From positions 1-46,192 of the forward strand of contig JAJPJF010000315.1 of NCBI GenBank assembly GCA_021324415.1: a stretch of DNA of 46,192 nt, read 5' to 3'. This DNA comes from Nostocales cyanobacterium Centralia_MAG_434. GTDB lineage: Bacteria > Cyanobacteriota > Cyanobacteriia > Cyanobacteriales > Nostocaceae. The translations under genes and the position numbers were made by a program. The notes under the pieces were generated by a model, which did no database searches, was not told where the DNA came from, and saw only the letters and a list, made by a program, of their open reading frames with translations. Shown one piece after another: positions 1-7,221 of this stretch. Each line of letters begins with the position of its first letter. The first letter of the stretch is position 1.

Positions 1-144
1 ATCAATGTAGGTGGCTCTTCTACTTGGAAGATGTACGGTACTCCTTTCTGTGGTAAGGGCGAACCAAATCAGGCAATTTGGGTAGGACATGGTTCCCCAG
101 TTTGTCTATTTTCGAATATTGAGGTTTTCGGCGGTGGCTGTTGA
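1..144 (+). CDS. TldD/PmbA-family protein, C-terminal end only (partial)
   Basis: Frame 1 is open from the window edge for 47 codons to TGA at 142-144. The peptide contains MYGTPFCGKGEPN and ends with GHGSPVCLFSNIEVFGGGC, which resembles the C-terminal beta-barrel end of TldD-type modulators of DNA gyrase / metallopeptidases. The next gene starts 6 bases later and encodes the paralogous TldE/PmbA partner, and TldD and TldE act as a heterodimeric zinc peptidase in other bacteria. The gene start and the zinc-binding HExxxH region lie outside the window. The call rests on a short peptide plus the neighbour. Confidence 0.7.
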   Translation: MNVGGSSTWKMYGTPFCGKGEPNQAIWVGHGSPVCLFSNIEVFGGGC

Positions 145-150
145 ATTAGT

Positions 151-1497
151 ATGACAAAAGAACAATTAACTGCCCTTGAAGTTAGCTTTGACCAACTCAT
201 AGCATCTCTGCTGGAAAAACGCGAGGAAAGTGAACACTTTACTGCAAAATTGAGCAGTGAGCAAAGTCAATTTACTCGTTTCAATTATGCCAAAGTGCGA
301 CAAACAGGTTACGTTATTGATGGTTGGGTTGAACTCACTTTGATGCAAGATCAGCGCAGTGGGTTTCGCCAGTTTCCCTTTACAGGAAACTGGGAGGTAG
401 ATTGGCAACTAGCATACGAAGCTTTACAGGAGTTGCGAGCAGAACTGCCTCAGTTACCCGTCGATCCATATCTAGTTTTGCCATCAGAAACAAATACTAG
501 CAGGGAAATACATTCTGGAAATTTATTGACAGCAGAAACACTGGTGCCAACAGTGTTGGAATTGGTTGCTGAATTAGATTTTACAGGCTTATATGCTGGC
601 GGAATTGTCATTAAAGCTTATGGTGATTCTACTGGCGCAAAACACTGGTTTGCGACTCATTCTTTCACGTTAGATTACTCTTTATTTACGAGTCAAGGAC
701 AAGCAGTTAAAGGGATTTTTGCAGGAAGCAATTGGAATAATGAGCAATTCACAACCCAAATTAATGATGCTAAAAAACAACTAAAATTGCTTTCTCGTCC
801 AGCGCAAGAATTACAAAGGGGACAGTACAAAACTTATTTTGCACCAGCAGCCGTTGCGGACTTATTGGCGATGCTTTCTTGGGGAGGTGTGAGCGAAGCT
901 GATTTACAGCAAGGAGGTAGCGCTTTAGCTTCCTTGTGGCGCAAAGAAAAACAGTTATCTCCAGCCTTTAGTTTAAAAGAAAACTTCCAGCGCGGTTTGA
1001 CACCACGATTTAATGAATGGGGAGAAATGGCATCACCAGAATTAGCTTTAATTGAAAAAGGTATTTTGGTAAATACATTGGTCAATTCTCGCACTGCCAA
1101 AGAGTATCAAAAAATGAGTAACGGTGCTAATGGTGATGAGTCTTTACGTACACCTGAATTAAGTACAGGAAATTTAGCTTTTTCTGAGATTTTGCCCAGT
1201 TTGGACAAAGGATTGTATATCTCTAATTTACATTACCTTAATTGGAGCGATCGCCCAACTGGTCGAATTACAGGTATGACTCGTTATGCTTGTTTTTGGG
1301 TAGAAGGTGGCGAAATAGTTGCTCCGATAGAAAATCTGCGATTTGATGACAGTTTATATCGCTTCTGGGGAGAAAACTTGGTAGATTTCACCAACTTTCA
1401 AGAATTTATTCCAGAAGTAGGAACATACGAAGGACGACAACTTGGAGGTAGTGTGGTTCCTGGTATGTTGGTAGAGGATTTTACATATACGTTATAG
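151..1497 (+). CDS. TldE/PmbA-family metallopeptidase subunit
   Basis: This 448-residue protein has the layout of cyanobacterial TldD/PmbA-family proteins: an N-terminal alpha/beta part (about 1-190) and a C-terminal barrel with the stretches GLTPRFNEWGEMASPELALIE near 290 and LYISNLHYLNWSDRPTGRITG near 355. No HExxxH zinc motif is visible, as expected for the TldE/PmbA half, whose TldD partner carries the metal. The ATG lies 6 bases after the TldD-like stop, so the two are almost certainly co-transcribed. The known family role is processing of peptides such as microcins or unfolded short proteins in the cytoplasm; the substrate here is unknown. It converges with the viperin-like gene downstream. 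Confidence 0.85.
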   Translation: MTKEQLTALEVSFDQLIASLLEKREESEHFTAKLSSEQSQFTRFNYAKVRQTGYVIDGWVELTLMQDQRSGFRQFPFTGNWEVDWQLAYEALQELRAELPQLPVDPYLVLPSETNTSREIHSGNLLTAETLVPTVLELVAELDFTGLYAGGIVIKAYGDSTGAKHWFATHSFTLDYSLFTSQGQAVKGIFAGSNWNNEQFTTQINDAKKQLKLLSRPAQELQRGQYKTYFAPAAVADLLAMLSWGGVSEADLQQGGSALASLWRKEKQLSPAFSLKENFQRGLTPRFNEWGEMASPELALIEKGILVNTLVNSRTAKEYQKMSNGANGDESLRTPELSTGNLAFSEILPSLDKGLYISNLHYLNWSDRPTGRITGMTRYACFWVEGGEIVAPIENLRFDDSLYRFWGENLVDFTNFQEFIPEVGTYEGRQLGGSVVPGMLVEDFTYTL

Positions 1498-1583
1498 TTT
1501 TCAGTTCCCAAGCATAATGTTGTTTTGGGATTTGATCTACCAAAGATTCGTGAGTACACTGACTGTGCTGTGGGGTGGTGCGG

Positions 1584-1600
1584 CACTTCTACTAGAAGTG
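1584..1600. terminator. Small inverted repeat between convergent genes
   Basis: CACTTCT-ACT-AGAAGTG is a perfect 7-bp stem with a 3-base loop in the 159-bp gap between the convergent tldE-like and viperin-like genes. It could form a bidirectional terminator stem, but no T-run follows on either strand, so the role is uncertain. Confidence 0.35.
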
Positions 1601-1656
1601 AGTCTAGGGAAGGGAATTTAGGATTTGAGTAGGTTCTACCTTCTGTAGAAATGGGA

Positions 1657-2466
1657 TTATATCGATGCGCTAGCAACTGCTGTCCTCCGCCAGTTGTAGA
1701 GACCGCCACGAACCACAAACTTTTCTATGTTCCAATCAACCTGAGCTAAAGCACTATCTACACCAACTTCTAGAATGGGTAAACTGTACTCGTGATGACC
1801 CTTAGCATCGCTGAAAAATCTACCTAGCGGATCAATCATTACATATGATCCTCTCATCAGTTCATTTGTTTCAGTTACGAGTTTGAAGCCTTCATCTGCA
1901 AGAGGTTGATGTCGCTTTGTAAATTCTTCAAACTGCTCTGTGGAAATTAAAAGGTTATTAACACTGCGATTATTCTGACCATTAACTAAGAGTACCTGAA
2001 AAATTTTCCAGCGTTCTGGTCGTACTCGCCGAACAAAAGCTGACATATTTTCTTGATAGTTCCAACGGGTAACAACAGTATTAAGCTTGACTCTAATTTG
2101 GTACTCATGAAGGGAATCAAACAGCTCAATAGACTTTTGTACATGATTACCTTGACCTCTGCCCAAATTTTTCTGAGTTTCTTCATCAGCAGAATCAACT
2201 GATAATGCAACCCAATCTATGTATGAAGAATACTGATTTAGTAATTGGGGAAGTCGTGCACCATTAGTTACGATGCTTGTGGTAAACCCCAACTGCCGTG
2301 ACTGAACTAATAGTTCGCCTAAATAGGGACATAGTGTCGGCTCACCACCAGCAAAGTTTATTTTTTCCGTCCCTGCTTCACGCAGAAGCTTAAGTAGACG
2401 GCTAGTATCATTTAGTGAAAGATCCTCATCAATTAGAAATTTAATTCTTTTTAGGTCGTCCAACAC
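1657..2466 (-). pseudogene. Viperin-like radical SAM gene lacking its cluster motif (5' truncated / chimeric)
   Basis: From residue 29 on, the 269-residue product matches viperin / prokaryotic viperin closely: REAGTEKINFAGGEP at 29-43, SVDSADEE near 92, GRGQGNH near 105, ERWKIFQVLLVNGQN near 150, a MRGSYVMIDPLGRF block, and RGGLYNW near the C terminus. Viperins convert CTP or other nucleotides to ddh-nucleotides that terminate viral RNA chains. The N-terminal domain that carries CxxxCxxC for the 4Fe-4S cluster is absent: the frame opens with GTG at 2466 (no ATG), an in-frame TAA lies a few codons upstream, and the bases upstream encode a DUF433 antitoxin. No frame there shows the cysteine pattern. 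Residues 7-17 (RIKFLIDEDLS) instead resemble the start of a DUF5615 PIN-like toxin, the usual partner of DUF433. I infer a deletion fused a toxin start to a viperin 3' part. Without the cluster it should not be a radical SAM enzyme. Confidence 0.85.
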
Positions 2467-2974
2467 TTGGGTAGGCTTTTACATAGACTTGAGCAAATTT
2501 TATATCTTCTTCAGTTAAATAAGGATAGTCTTCATGTATAACCTCTAGAGACTCTCCTCTATCAAGCAATAAACCAATATGACGAACCGTAAGCCGAGAA
2601 TTAGGAAACACTGTTTCTCCACCCATTATTTTCGGATCAGAAACTAAATTTTCTTTCCATGCTTGAAAACATTTGATAAATTCTAATAACTCCTTGGCAA
2701 TCGGCTCAACTTCTATTTTGACAAATTTTATTATTTCAATAGTTGGTAAATTTTGCTCTAAAGCTCTAACTAGACTTTGATAAAGAAACGAACGATAGTT
2801 AACAGGAATAAAGTTTATTTCTTTAATTAGACGTAGATAAACCAATGCAGCAAAGTTTAGTCTTGGAGGATTATATTCAGGCAAAATTTTATATTCTACT
2901 TACTTATAAATCTTCTTTGTTGGTAATTCAATGAATGCAGCAGCTTCAGTAGGGGTAAAAGTTTCTATATACAT
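2441..2974 (-). pseudogene. DUF433-type antitoxin with an in-frame stop
   Basis: Reading from ATG at 2974 (GGAGG sits 8 bases upstream) gives MYIETFTPTEAAAFIELP, a MerR/Xre-like helical start seen in long DUF433 antitoxins, then TAT AAG and an in-frame TAA at 2900-2902. The same frame continues as VEYKILPEYNPPRLNFAA and runs to a DUF433 domain (IMGGETVFPNSRLTVRHIG, then EDYPYLTEEDIKFAQVY) with a stop at 2441. Without the TAA the protein would be 177 residues. A GAA-to-TAA change is the simplest origin. Translation could restart at an internal TTG or GTG, leaving about 147 residues with the DUF433 part intact. Its 3' end overlaps the viperin-like frame by 26 bp, the arrangement normally seen between DUF433 antitoxin and DUF5615 toxin genes. 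Confidence 0.75.
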
Positions 2975-3082
2975 ATGCATTACCTCCACGCTTTTAATCT
3001 ATGGACTAACCAAGAAGACACTATAGATAGTCTGTTAATTTTGAACCTGTTTTTGACATAGATTTTGATTAAAAAAATAATT

Positions 3083-3114
3083 CTAAAATATTCCCTATAT
3101 AGGGAATATTTTAG
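3083..3114. promoter_or_regulatory. Perfect 32-bp palindrome upstream of the antitoxin remnant
   Basis: The 32 bases centred between 3098 and 3099 are identical to their reverse complement; the core is TTCCCTATATAGGGAA, flanked by AAAATA/TATTTT. It lies about 110 bp upstream of the antitoxin start at 2974 and downstream of the minus-strand gene ending at 3268. A dimeric regulator operator (TA autoregulation), a cruciform or a terminator stem are all possible; a binding protein is not evident. Confidence 0.6.
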
Positions 3115-3267
3115 CATTCATTTAAAAGTTTTGACAACAATCTAAAGCAGCGTCAAGCAGAAGACTGGATGTGCTCACACTTAAAAACCTGGTGACATCA
3201 AAAAGTTAAAAGATACACAAATATAGTATTCAGAATCTTAATTTTAACTGTTAATTGTGCTGCACCT

Positions 3268-3939
3268 TTATTTCTTCTTTGGTGGGGGTAAATGACGTCC
3301 TGAAGAAACGTCTGGTTGCAGTTGTTGACGTCCGTTACGGATTATTCGCAGCATATCATTGAGATGCTGCTCGATATTTTCTAGAACATTATCAGCATAT
3401 TCATCAGCACCTTGTGCAATTGCTTCAGCCTCTGCGATCGCTTTAGTATGCATTTGTTCCAACTCTTGCTGAGATTGGCGTCGCTTGCGGTCAATTTCTT
3501 CCAGAGTTGCTTGCAGCATTGCATCACATTCTTGCTGAACTTTTCGTCGCATCTCAGATGCTTCTTGTTCTGCCTGTCTAATTATGTCGTTTTCATCTAA
3601 AATTTGCGCTCTTTTGGCTTGTGCTGCGTCAACTATCTGCTGTCCATACTCTTCTGCTTCTAGGAGAATTTCCTCTTTTTGCGCAATGATTTCTGCTGCT
3701 TCCTGAAAAGCTGTTGGCAAAGAAAGCCGAATGTAATCAAGTTGATCTAGCAGCTTTTCTTCATCCACTAACGTGCGTCGCGTCAGTGGAATACGGGGAC
3801 TGGCGAGAATCATTTCTTCTAGGCGGTTGATTTCCTCCTGAATATCCACGCTTCCCGATGATGCTTCAGGAATTTCCTCAGGAGTTAGATGACTTCCGTC
3901 TTGATTGGGTTCGATACTGGATGGTTCTGAGCGTAGCAT
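3268..3939 (-). CDS. Coiled-coil protein, DivIVA-like, downstream of coaD
   Basis: The 223-residue protein is mostly long charged helix: residues about 30-65 and 75-200 are rich in Glu, Gln, Arg and Ala with heptad-like spacing, and the C terminus is a basic tail (HLPPPKKK). There is no signal peptide or membrane segment. The helical part resembles DivIVA / F-ATPase subunit b type coiled coils, and cyanobacteria have DivIVA-like cell-division proteins (Cdv3), so a role in division or polar organisation is possible but not shown. The ATG at 3939 lies inside coaD, overlapping it by 55 bp, which implies translational coupling; a later start is possible. Function is unassigned. Confidence 0.75.
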   Translation of the reverse strand: MLRSEPSSIEPNQDGSHLTPEEIPEASSGSVDIQEEINRLEEMILASPRIPLTRRTLVDEEKLLDQLDYIRLSLPTAFQEAAEIIAQKEEILLEAEEYGQQIVDAAQAKRAQILDENDIIRQAEQEASEMRRKVQQECDAMLQATLEEIDRKRRQSQQELEQMHTKAIAEAEAIAQGADEYADNVLENIEQHLNDMLRIIRNGRQQLQPDVSSGRHLPPPKKK

Positions 3940-4400
3940 TGGTAAATATCTCGAGCAACATGCGGGGGAACAAGATGATCAACAGAGCCACCAAATCTAG
4001 CGATCTCTCTTACCACACTACTACTTAAAAAACTATACTCATTAGATGTTGCTAAGAAAACAGTTTCTATTTGAGTCGAAAGAGTTTTATTTGTATGAGC
4101 CATCTGAAGCTCTACTTCAAAGTCGGAAATTGCTCTTAGACCCCGCAGTAGAACCTGAGCTCCTCGCATTTGGGCGTACTTAACAGTAAGACCATCAAAA
4201 CTATCTACATCTACATTTGGTAGATGTTGCATAGATAGACGGATCTGTTCTAGCCGCTGATTGACAGTAAATAGCGGGATTTTATTGGGATTGCGCAGGA
4301 CAGCAACAACCACCATTGTAAACAGCTTTGCTCCGCGTTCGATAAGATCTATATGTCCTAACGTGATGGGATCAAAGCTACCTGGATAAATAGCAATCAC
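3885..4400 (-). CDS. coaD: Phosphopantetheine adenylyltransferase
   Basis: CoaD transfers AMP from ATP to 4'-phosphopantetheine, giving dephospho-CoA, the penultimate step of CoA synthesis in the cytoplasm. The 171-residue length is normal. The nucleotidyltransferase signature [20 protein letters not shown] is at residues 4-23 (the TxGH motif), [17 protein letters not shown] near 90 is the substrate-binding region, and the [13 protein letters not shown] motif is near 128. The next gene on the same strand starts inside it by 55 bp, so the two are probably one transcription unit. Confidence 0.97.
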   Translation of the reverse strand: MIAIYPGSFDPITLGHIDLIERGAKLFTMVVVAVLRNPNKIPLFTVNQRLEQIRLSMQHLPNVDVDSFDGLTVKYAQMRGAQVLLRGLRAISDFEVELQMAHTNKTLSTQIETVFLATSNEYSFLSSSVVREIARFGGSVDHLVPPHVARDIYQCYAQNHPVSNPIKTEVI

Positions 4401-4583
4401 AATTTAAAAATTTTTCAAACTTGTTTAAGTGATTATATCTAACCTACCGCATAGGAGCAAACTGCAATTTTTACGAGAATTGGTAATATCTTACCTACGT
4501 AGCTGCCATGAACCACTGACACCAAAAAAGACAAAATGGGCATGGGGCATAGGGCATAGTTATAGAGTATTCCCCTCTGCTCC

Positions 4584-4655
4584 CTTGTCCTCCTTGTCCT
4601 CTTTGCCCTCCTTGCCCTCCTTGCCCTCCTTGTCCTCCTTGTCCTCCTTGCCCCC
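4584..4655. repeat. 9-bp minisatellite, about eight units (CTTGTCCTC)
   Basis: Eight consecutive 9-base units of CTTGYCCTC (reverse complement GAGGACAAG) run from 4584 to 4655, flanked by CTCCCTACTCCCCACTCC-type sequence at about 4656-4678. The same unit recurs downstream of lgt (9933-9986) and upstream of psaD. An open frame of 83 codons across it is only a consequence of the repeat. The array edge coincides with the end of the carbonic anhydrase scrap. Confidence 0.9.
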
Positions 4656-4663
4656 TCTACTCC

Positions 4664-4805
4664 CTACTCCCCACTCCTAAAGAGGTTTTCTAGTTGGGTT
4701 AGGACATTCTCCTTAATCGCAGCGTTCAAAAGGTCTTCGCCCTCATACCCTTGATATTTTTCCATGAGAAGCTGGTTGGTACGCTCTGCATACTTTAAGC
4801 AACGC
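4664..4805 (-). pseudogene. Beta-carbonic anhydrase C-terminal scrap
   Basis: Directly after the SulP stop, in the +1 frame, the minus strand encodes CLKYAERTNQLLMEKYQG followed by YEGEDLLNAAIKENVLTQLENLF. This matches the region of beta-carbonic anhydrases after the zinc site (typical wording LLNATxEENVLVQLENLRTHP). The zinc-binding CxDSR and HxxC segments are missing, and the frame runs into GGGAGT repeat DNA, which supplies the stop TAG at 4664-4666. Some bacteria have SulP-carbonic anhydrase fusion proteins, so this may be the eroded tail of such a fusion, or of a separate downstream gene. Confidence 0.7.
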
Positions 4806-6344
4806 TTATACACCAAGCGCGGAATTCCTTTGTATGAGGGGTCTGTGGTAACGCTCTACTAATGTATCCCTCTGGATAACAATCGTACTTCCCATATTCT
4901 GTTGTTGTTTCTCCCACATAGACACAAAGTCAAGGCAGGAATGGTCAATGTAGGTCAGCATATCTAAGTGAATGTGGATTTCGTTGCCTGGTGGAATTTG
5001 CTCAAGAGCTTGGGCAAGCTTCGGTAGGCGAATAAAAGTTGCTGTTCCTTCCAGATACACATTAATCCGCTGATTGTTTTCATCCCTATCAATAAGGATA
5101 TTGAGATTAGAAACTTTGTACATTAGCTTGAGTGCTGACAGCACAAGACCGATCATGACACCGGTTAGTAAATCAGCAGCGATAATACCGCCCAAGGTGG
5201 CAAAGTAGATAAATACAGGAATACGCCCGTATTGCTGCAGTCTTTTAACATTTTCCACTTTCACTAGCTTGTAACCCGTGACCACTAGTATTGCTGCAAG
5301 ACTAGAAGTGGGAACAAGTTTCAGGACGAAAGGTGCAACGGCAACTAGCAACAGCAGCCAAACTCCATGAAGAATCGTAGACAGTCTGGTTTTTCCCCCA
5401 GCTTCTACGTTAACAGAACTTCGAGCAATAACACCTGTCATGGGGAGTGCACCAAGTGCTCCACAAACCATGTTGCCCAAGCCTTGTGCTGCCAGTTCTC
5501 GATCAAATTGCGTTCTTGGTCCTTGGTGCAGTCGATCCACTGCTGTTGCTGAGAGCAGACTTTCGGCACTAGCAATCACGGCAATAGCAATTGCATCCAT
5601 GACTACCCGTATTTGAAGCAGACCTTTCAAGCTCTCTAGTGTCGGGAAACGAACTGTTGCAGCTAGATTGTCGGGAACGTTAATGTGCTGAACAGGGAGT
5701 TTCATGACGGTAACGATCACAGTTGCAACCACGACAGCAGCGAGGGCACCAGGTAAAAGCTTCAACCTACGTGGCTTAAATTTATCCCATAGGATAAGTG
5801 TCACTATAGTAATGACACCAACCAGCGCGGCCAGTTGATGGCTGCTATTAGGGGTAACGATAACTTTATAGATTGCGATGGGAATGGTAAGCAAGTTCTG
5901 AAGGCCATGAGGATGAGGCTTGGTGTCGAGCATCACATGAAGTTGGGAACCGAAAATCAAGACACCGATCCCTGCAAGCATCCCATAAATGACCGCTGGA
6001 GATATAGCGCGGAAAACTTGACCAAGCTTGAATATTCCCGCAAGCAACTGGAACAGACCTGCAAGAAGAATAACAGGTCCAAGCATTTCAATGCCATACT
6101 CCTCAATAAGTTCCCAAATAATGACTGCAAGCCCGGCAGCTGGTCCACTCACCTGTAATGGAGAGCCTGAAATGGTGCCAACAACAATTCCTCCTACCAT
6201 ACCAGTGACCAATCCGAGAGCCGGAGGAACACCAGAGGCAATTGCAATCCCCAGGCACAACGGCAAAGCAACAAGAAACACAACTAAAGACGCCACGACG
6301 TCGTTGGTTATTGAATGTTTAGCTTTGGAATATTTAATCGTCAT
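4806..6344 (-). CDS. SulP-family anion (bicarbonate/sulfate) transporter with STAS domain
   Basis: This is a 512-residue inner-membrane transporter with about 12 hydrophobic segments between residues 12 and 410: VVASLVVFLVALPLCLGIAIASG is the first, and GTISGSPLQVSGPAAGLAV near 60 is the SulP substrate-binding region. A STAS domain follows (YLEGTATFIRLPKLAQALEQIP, then HLDMLTYIDHSCLDF). Family members move sulfate or, as in BicA, bicarbonate with sodium; the carbonic anhydrase scrap just behind it makes inorganic carbon the more likely substrate. I chose the ATG at 6344; an in-frame TTG at 6353 adds three residues. The C-terminal tail ends by frameshift, so it may once have continued into carbonic anhydrase. 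Confidence 0.92.
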   Translation of the reverse strand: MTIKYSKAKHSITNDVVASLVVFLVALPLCLGIAIASGVPPALGLVTGMVGGIVVGTISGSPLQVSGPAAGLAVIIWELIEEYGIEMLGPVILLAGLFQLLAGIFKLGQVFRAISPAVIYGMLAGIGVLIFGSQLHVMLDTKPHPHGLQNLLTIPIAIYKVIVTPNSSHQLAALVGVITIVTLILWDKFKPRRLKLLPGALAAVVVATVIVTVMKLPVQHINVPDNLAATVRFPTLESLKGLLQIRVVMDAIAIAVIASAESLLSATAVDRLHQGPRTQFDRELAAQGLGNMVCGALGALPMTGVIARSSVNVEAGGKTRLSTILHGVWLLLLVAVAPFVLKLVPTSSLAAILVVTGYKLVKVENVKRLQQYGRIPVFIYFATLGGIIAADLLTGVMIGLVLSALKLMYKVSNLNILIDRDENNQRINVYLEGTATFIRLPKLAQALEQIPPGNEIHIHLDMLTYIDHSCLDFVSMWEKQQQNMGSTIVIQRDTLVERYHRPLIQRNSALGV

Positions 6345-6382
6345 TTTTTTCAATTCATGACATTAATATTTGCAGGTAAAGG

Positions 6383-6465
6383 ACAGTTATCAGTTATCAG
6401 TGAACAGTAAACAGTTATCAGATTGTTTGGTAGTGATAACTGATCATTGATAACTGTTCACTGAT
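6383..6465. repeat. CAGTTATCA hairpin repeat cluster
   Basis: CAGTTATCA occurs at 6384, 6391 and 6412, and its complement TGATAACTG at 6434 and 6448; CAGTGAACAG (6398) pairs with CTGTTCACTG (6454). The whole block can fold into one imperfect hairpin. It lies between the 5' end of the SulP gene and the 3' end of the response regulator, so it may act as a terminator or RNA stability element. This kind of block is dispersed in Nostocales genomes. Confidence 0.8.
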
Positions 6466-6549
6466 TAAGCAACAGCTTACTACCTTGACCGCTAAACAAA
6501 TTGTCATAAATATTTATAAAAATTAGATTAAGATATTATGAGAAAAATC

Positions 6550-7221
6550 TCATATTCGTAATCTATAGCCTACACCTCTTACTGTTTCAATATGGTCACG
6601 GCCTAGCTTTTGACGCAGATAACCCACGCAGACATCAACGACATTAGAGCCGGGATCATAGTCATAGCCCCAAACCTGACTGAGCAGTTGCTCTCGACTC
6701 ATCACTTGTCCTGGATGACGCACAAACGTTTCAGCAAGGGTAAATTCTCGTGCTGATAACTTGACAAGGCGCTCACCTACCCAAACTTGGCGTGTACGCA
6801 AATCAAGAGCCAGGTTACCTGCTCTGAGAACCATTTCTTCTTGCTGTTTGGGCAGGCGCTTGTCGCGTAACCTCACCCTTATCCGTGCAAGCAATTCTTC
6901 AAACCGAAAGGGCTTTGTTACGTAGTCATCAGCCCCACCTTCTAGCCCTGCAACCTTATCTCTCACCTCGTCACGAGCAGTCAGAATAATGATTGGCAGA
7001 TATTCGCCTTGCCCTCGTAACTCCTCCAACACCATCCAGCCATCTTTACCAGGGAGACCTATGTCAAGAATGAGGAGGTCAAAATCCTCATCTTGAGCCA
7101 TAAGAACAGCCTCATAACCATCCTTAGCTACTGCAGTCATGAAACCTGATGCCCGTAGCCCTTTTTCTAAAAACGAGGCAATGCGAGGTTCATCTTCAGC
7201 AATCAGAATTCGGTTAGTCAG
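6550..7221 (-). CDS. OmpR/PhoB-type response regulator
   Basis: A receiver domain (RILIAEDEPRIASFLEKGLR at the start, phospho-acceptor Asp in DLLILDIGLPGKDG, Lys in YVTKPF) is followed by a winged-helix DNA-binding domain ending HIETVRGVGYRLRI. It is the partner of the histidine kinase just upstream on the same strand. Homologous proteins usually begin MTNRILIAEDE; here the codon at that place is CTG (7219-7221), six bases after a perfect AGGAGG, and it overlaps the end of the kinase gene by 8 bp. Alternative upstream TTG codons lie at or before the Shine-Dalgarno. From CTG the protein is 223 residues. DNA targets are unknown. Confidence 0.93.
   Translation of the reverse strand: MTNRILIAEDEPRIASFLEKGLRASGFMTAVAKDGYEAVLMAQDEDFDLLILDIGLPGKDGWMVLEELRGQGEYLPIIILTARDEVRDKVAGLEGGADDYVTKPFRFEELLARIRVRLRDKRLPKQQEEMVLRAGNLALDLRTRQVWVGERLVKLSAREFTLAETFVRHPGQVMSREQLLSQVWGYDYDPGSNVVDVCVGYLRQKLGRDHIETVRGVGYRLRI

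Noticed and set aside
1398-1718. 106-codon minus-strand frame between tldE-like and viperin-like genes
   Set aside because: Overlaps both well-supported genes and shows no recognisable motif.
4429-4680. 83-codon plus-strand frame rich in LSSLPSLP
   Set aside because: It is only a translation of the 9-bp minisatellite.
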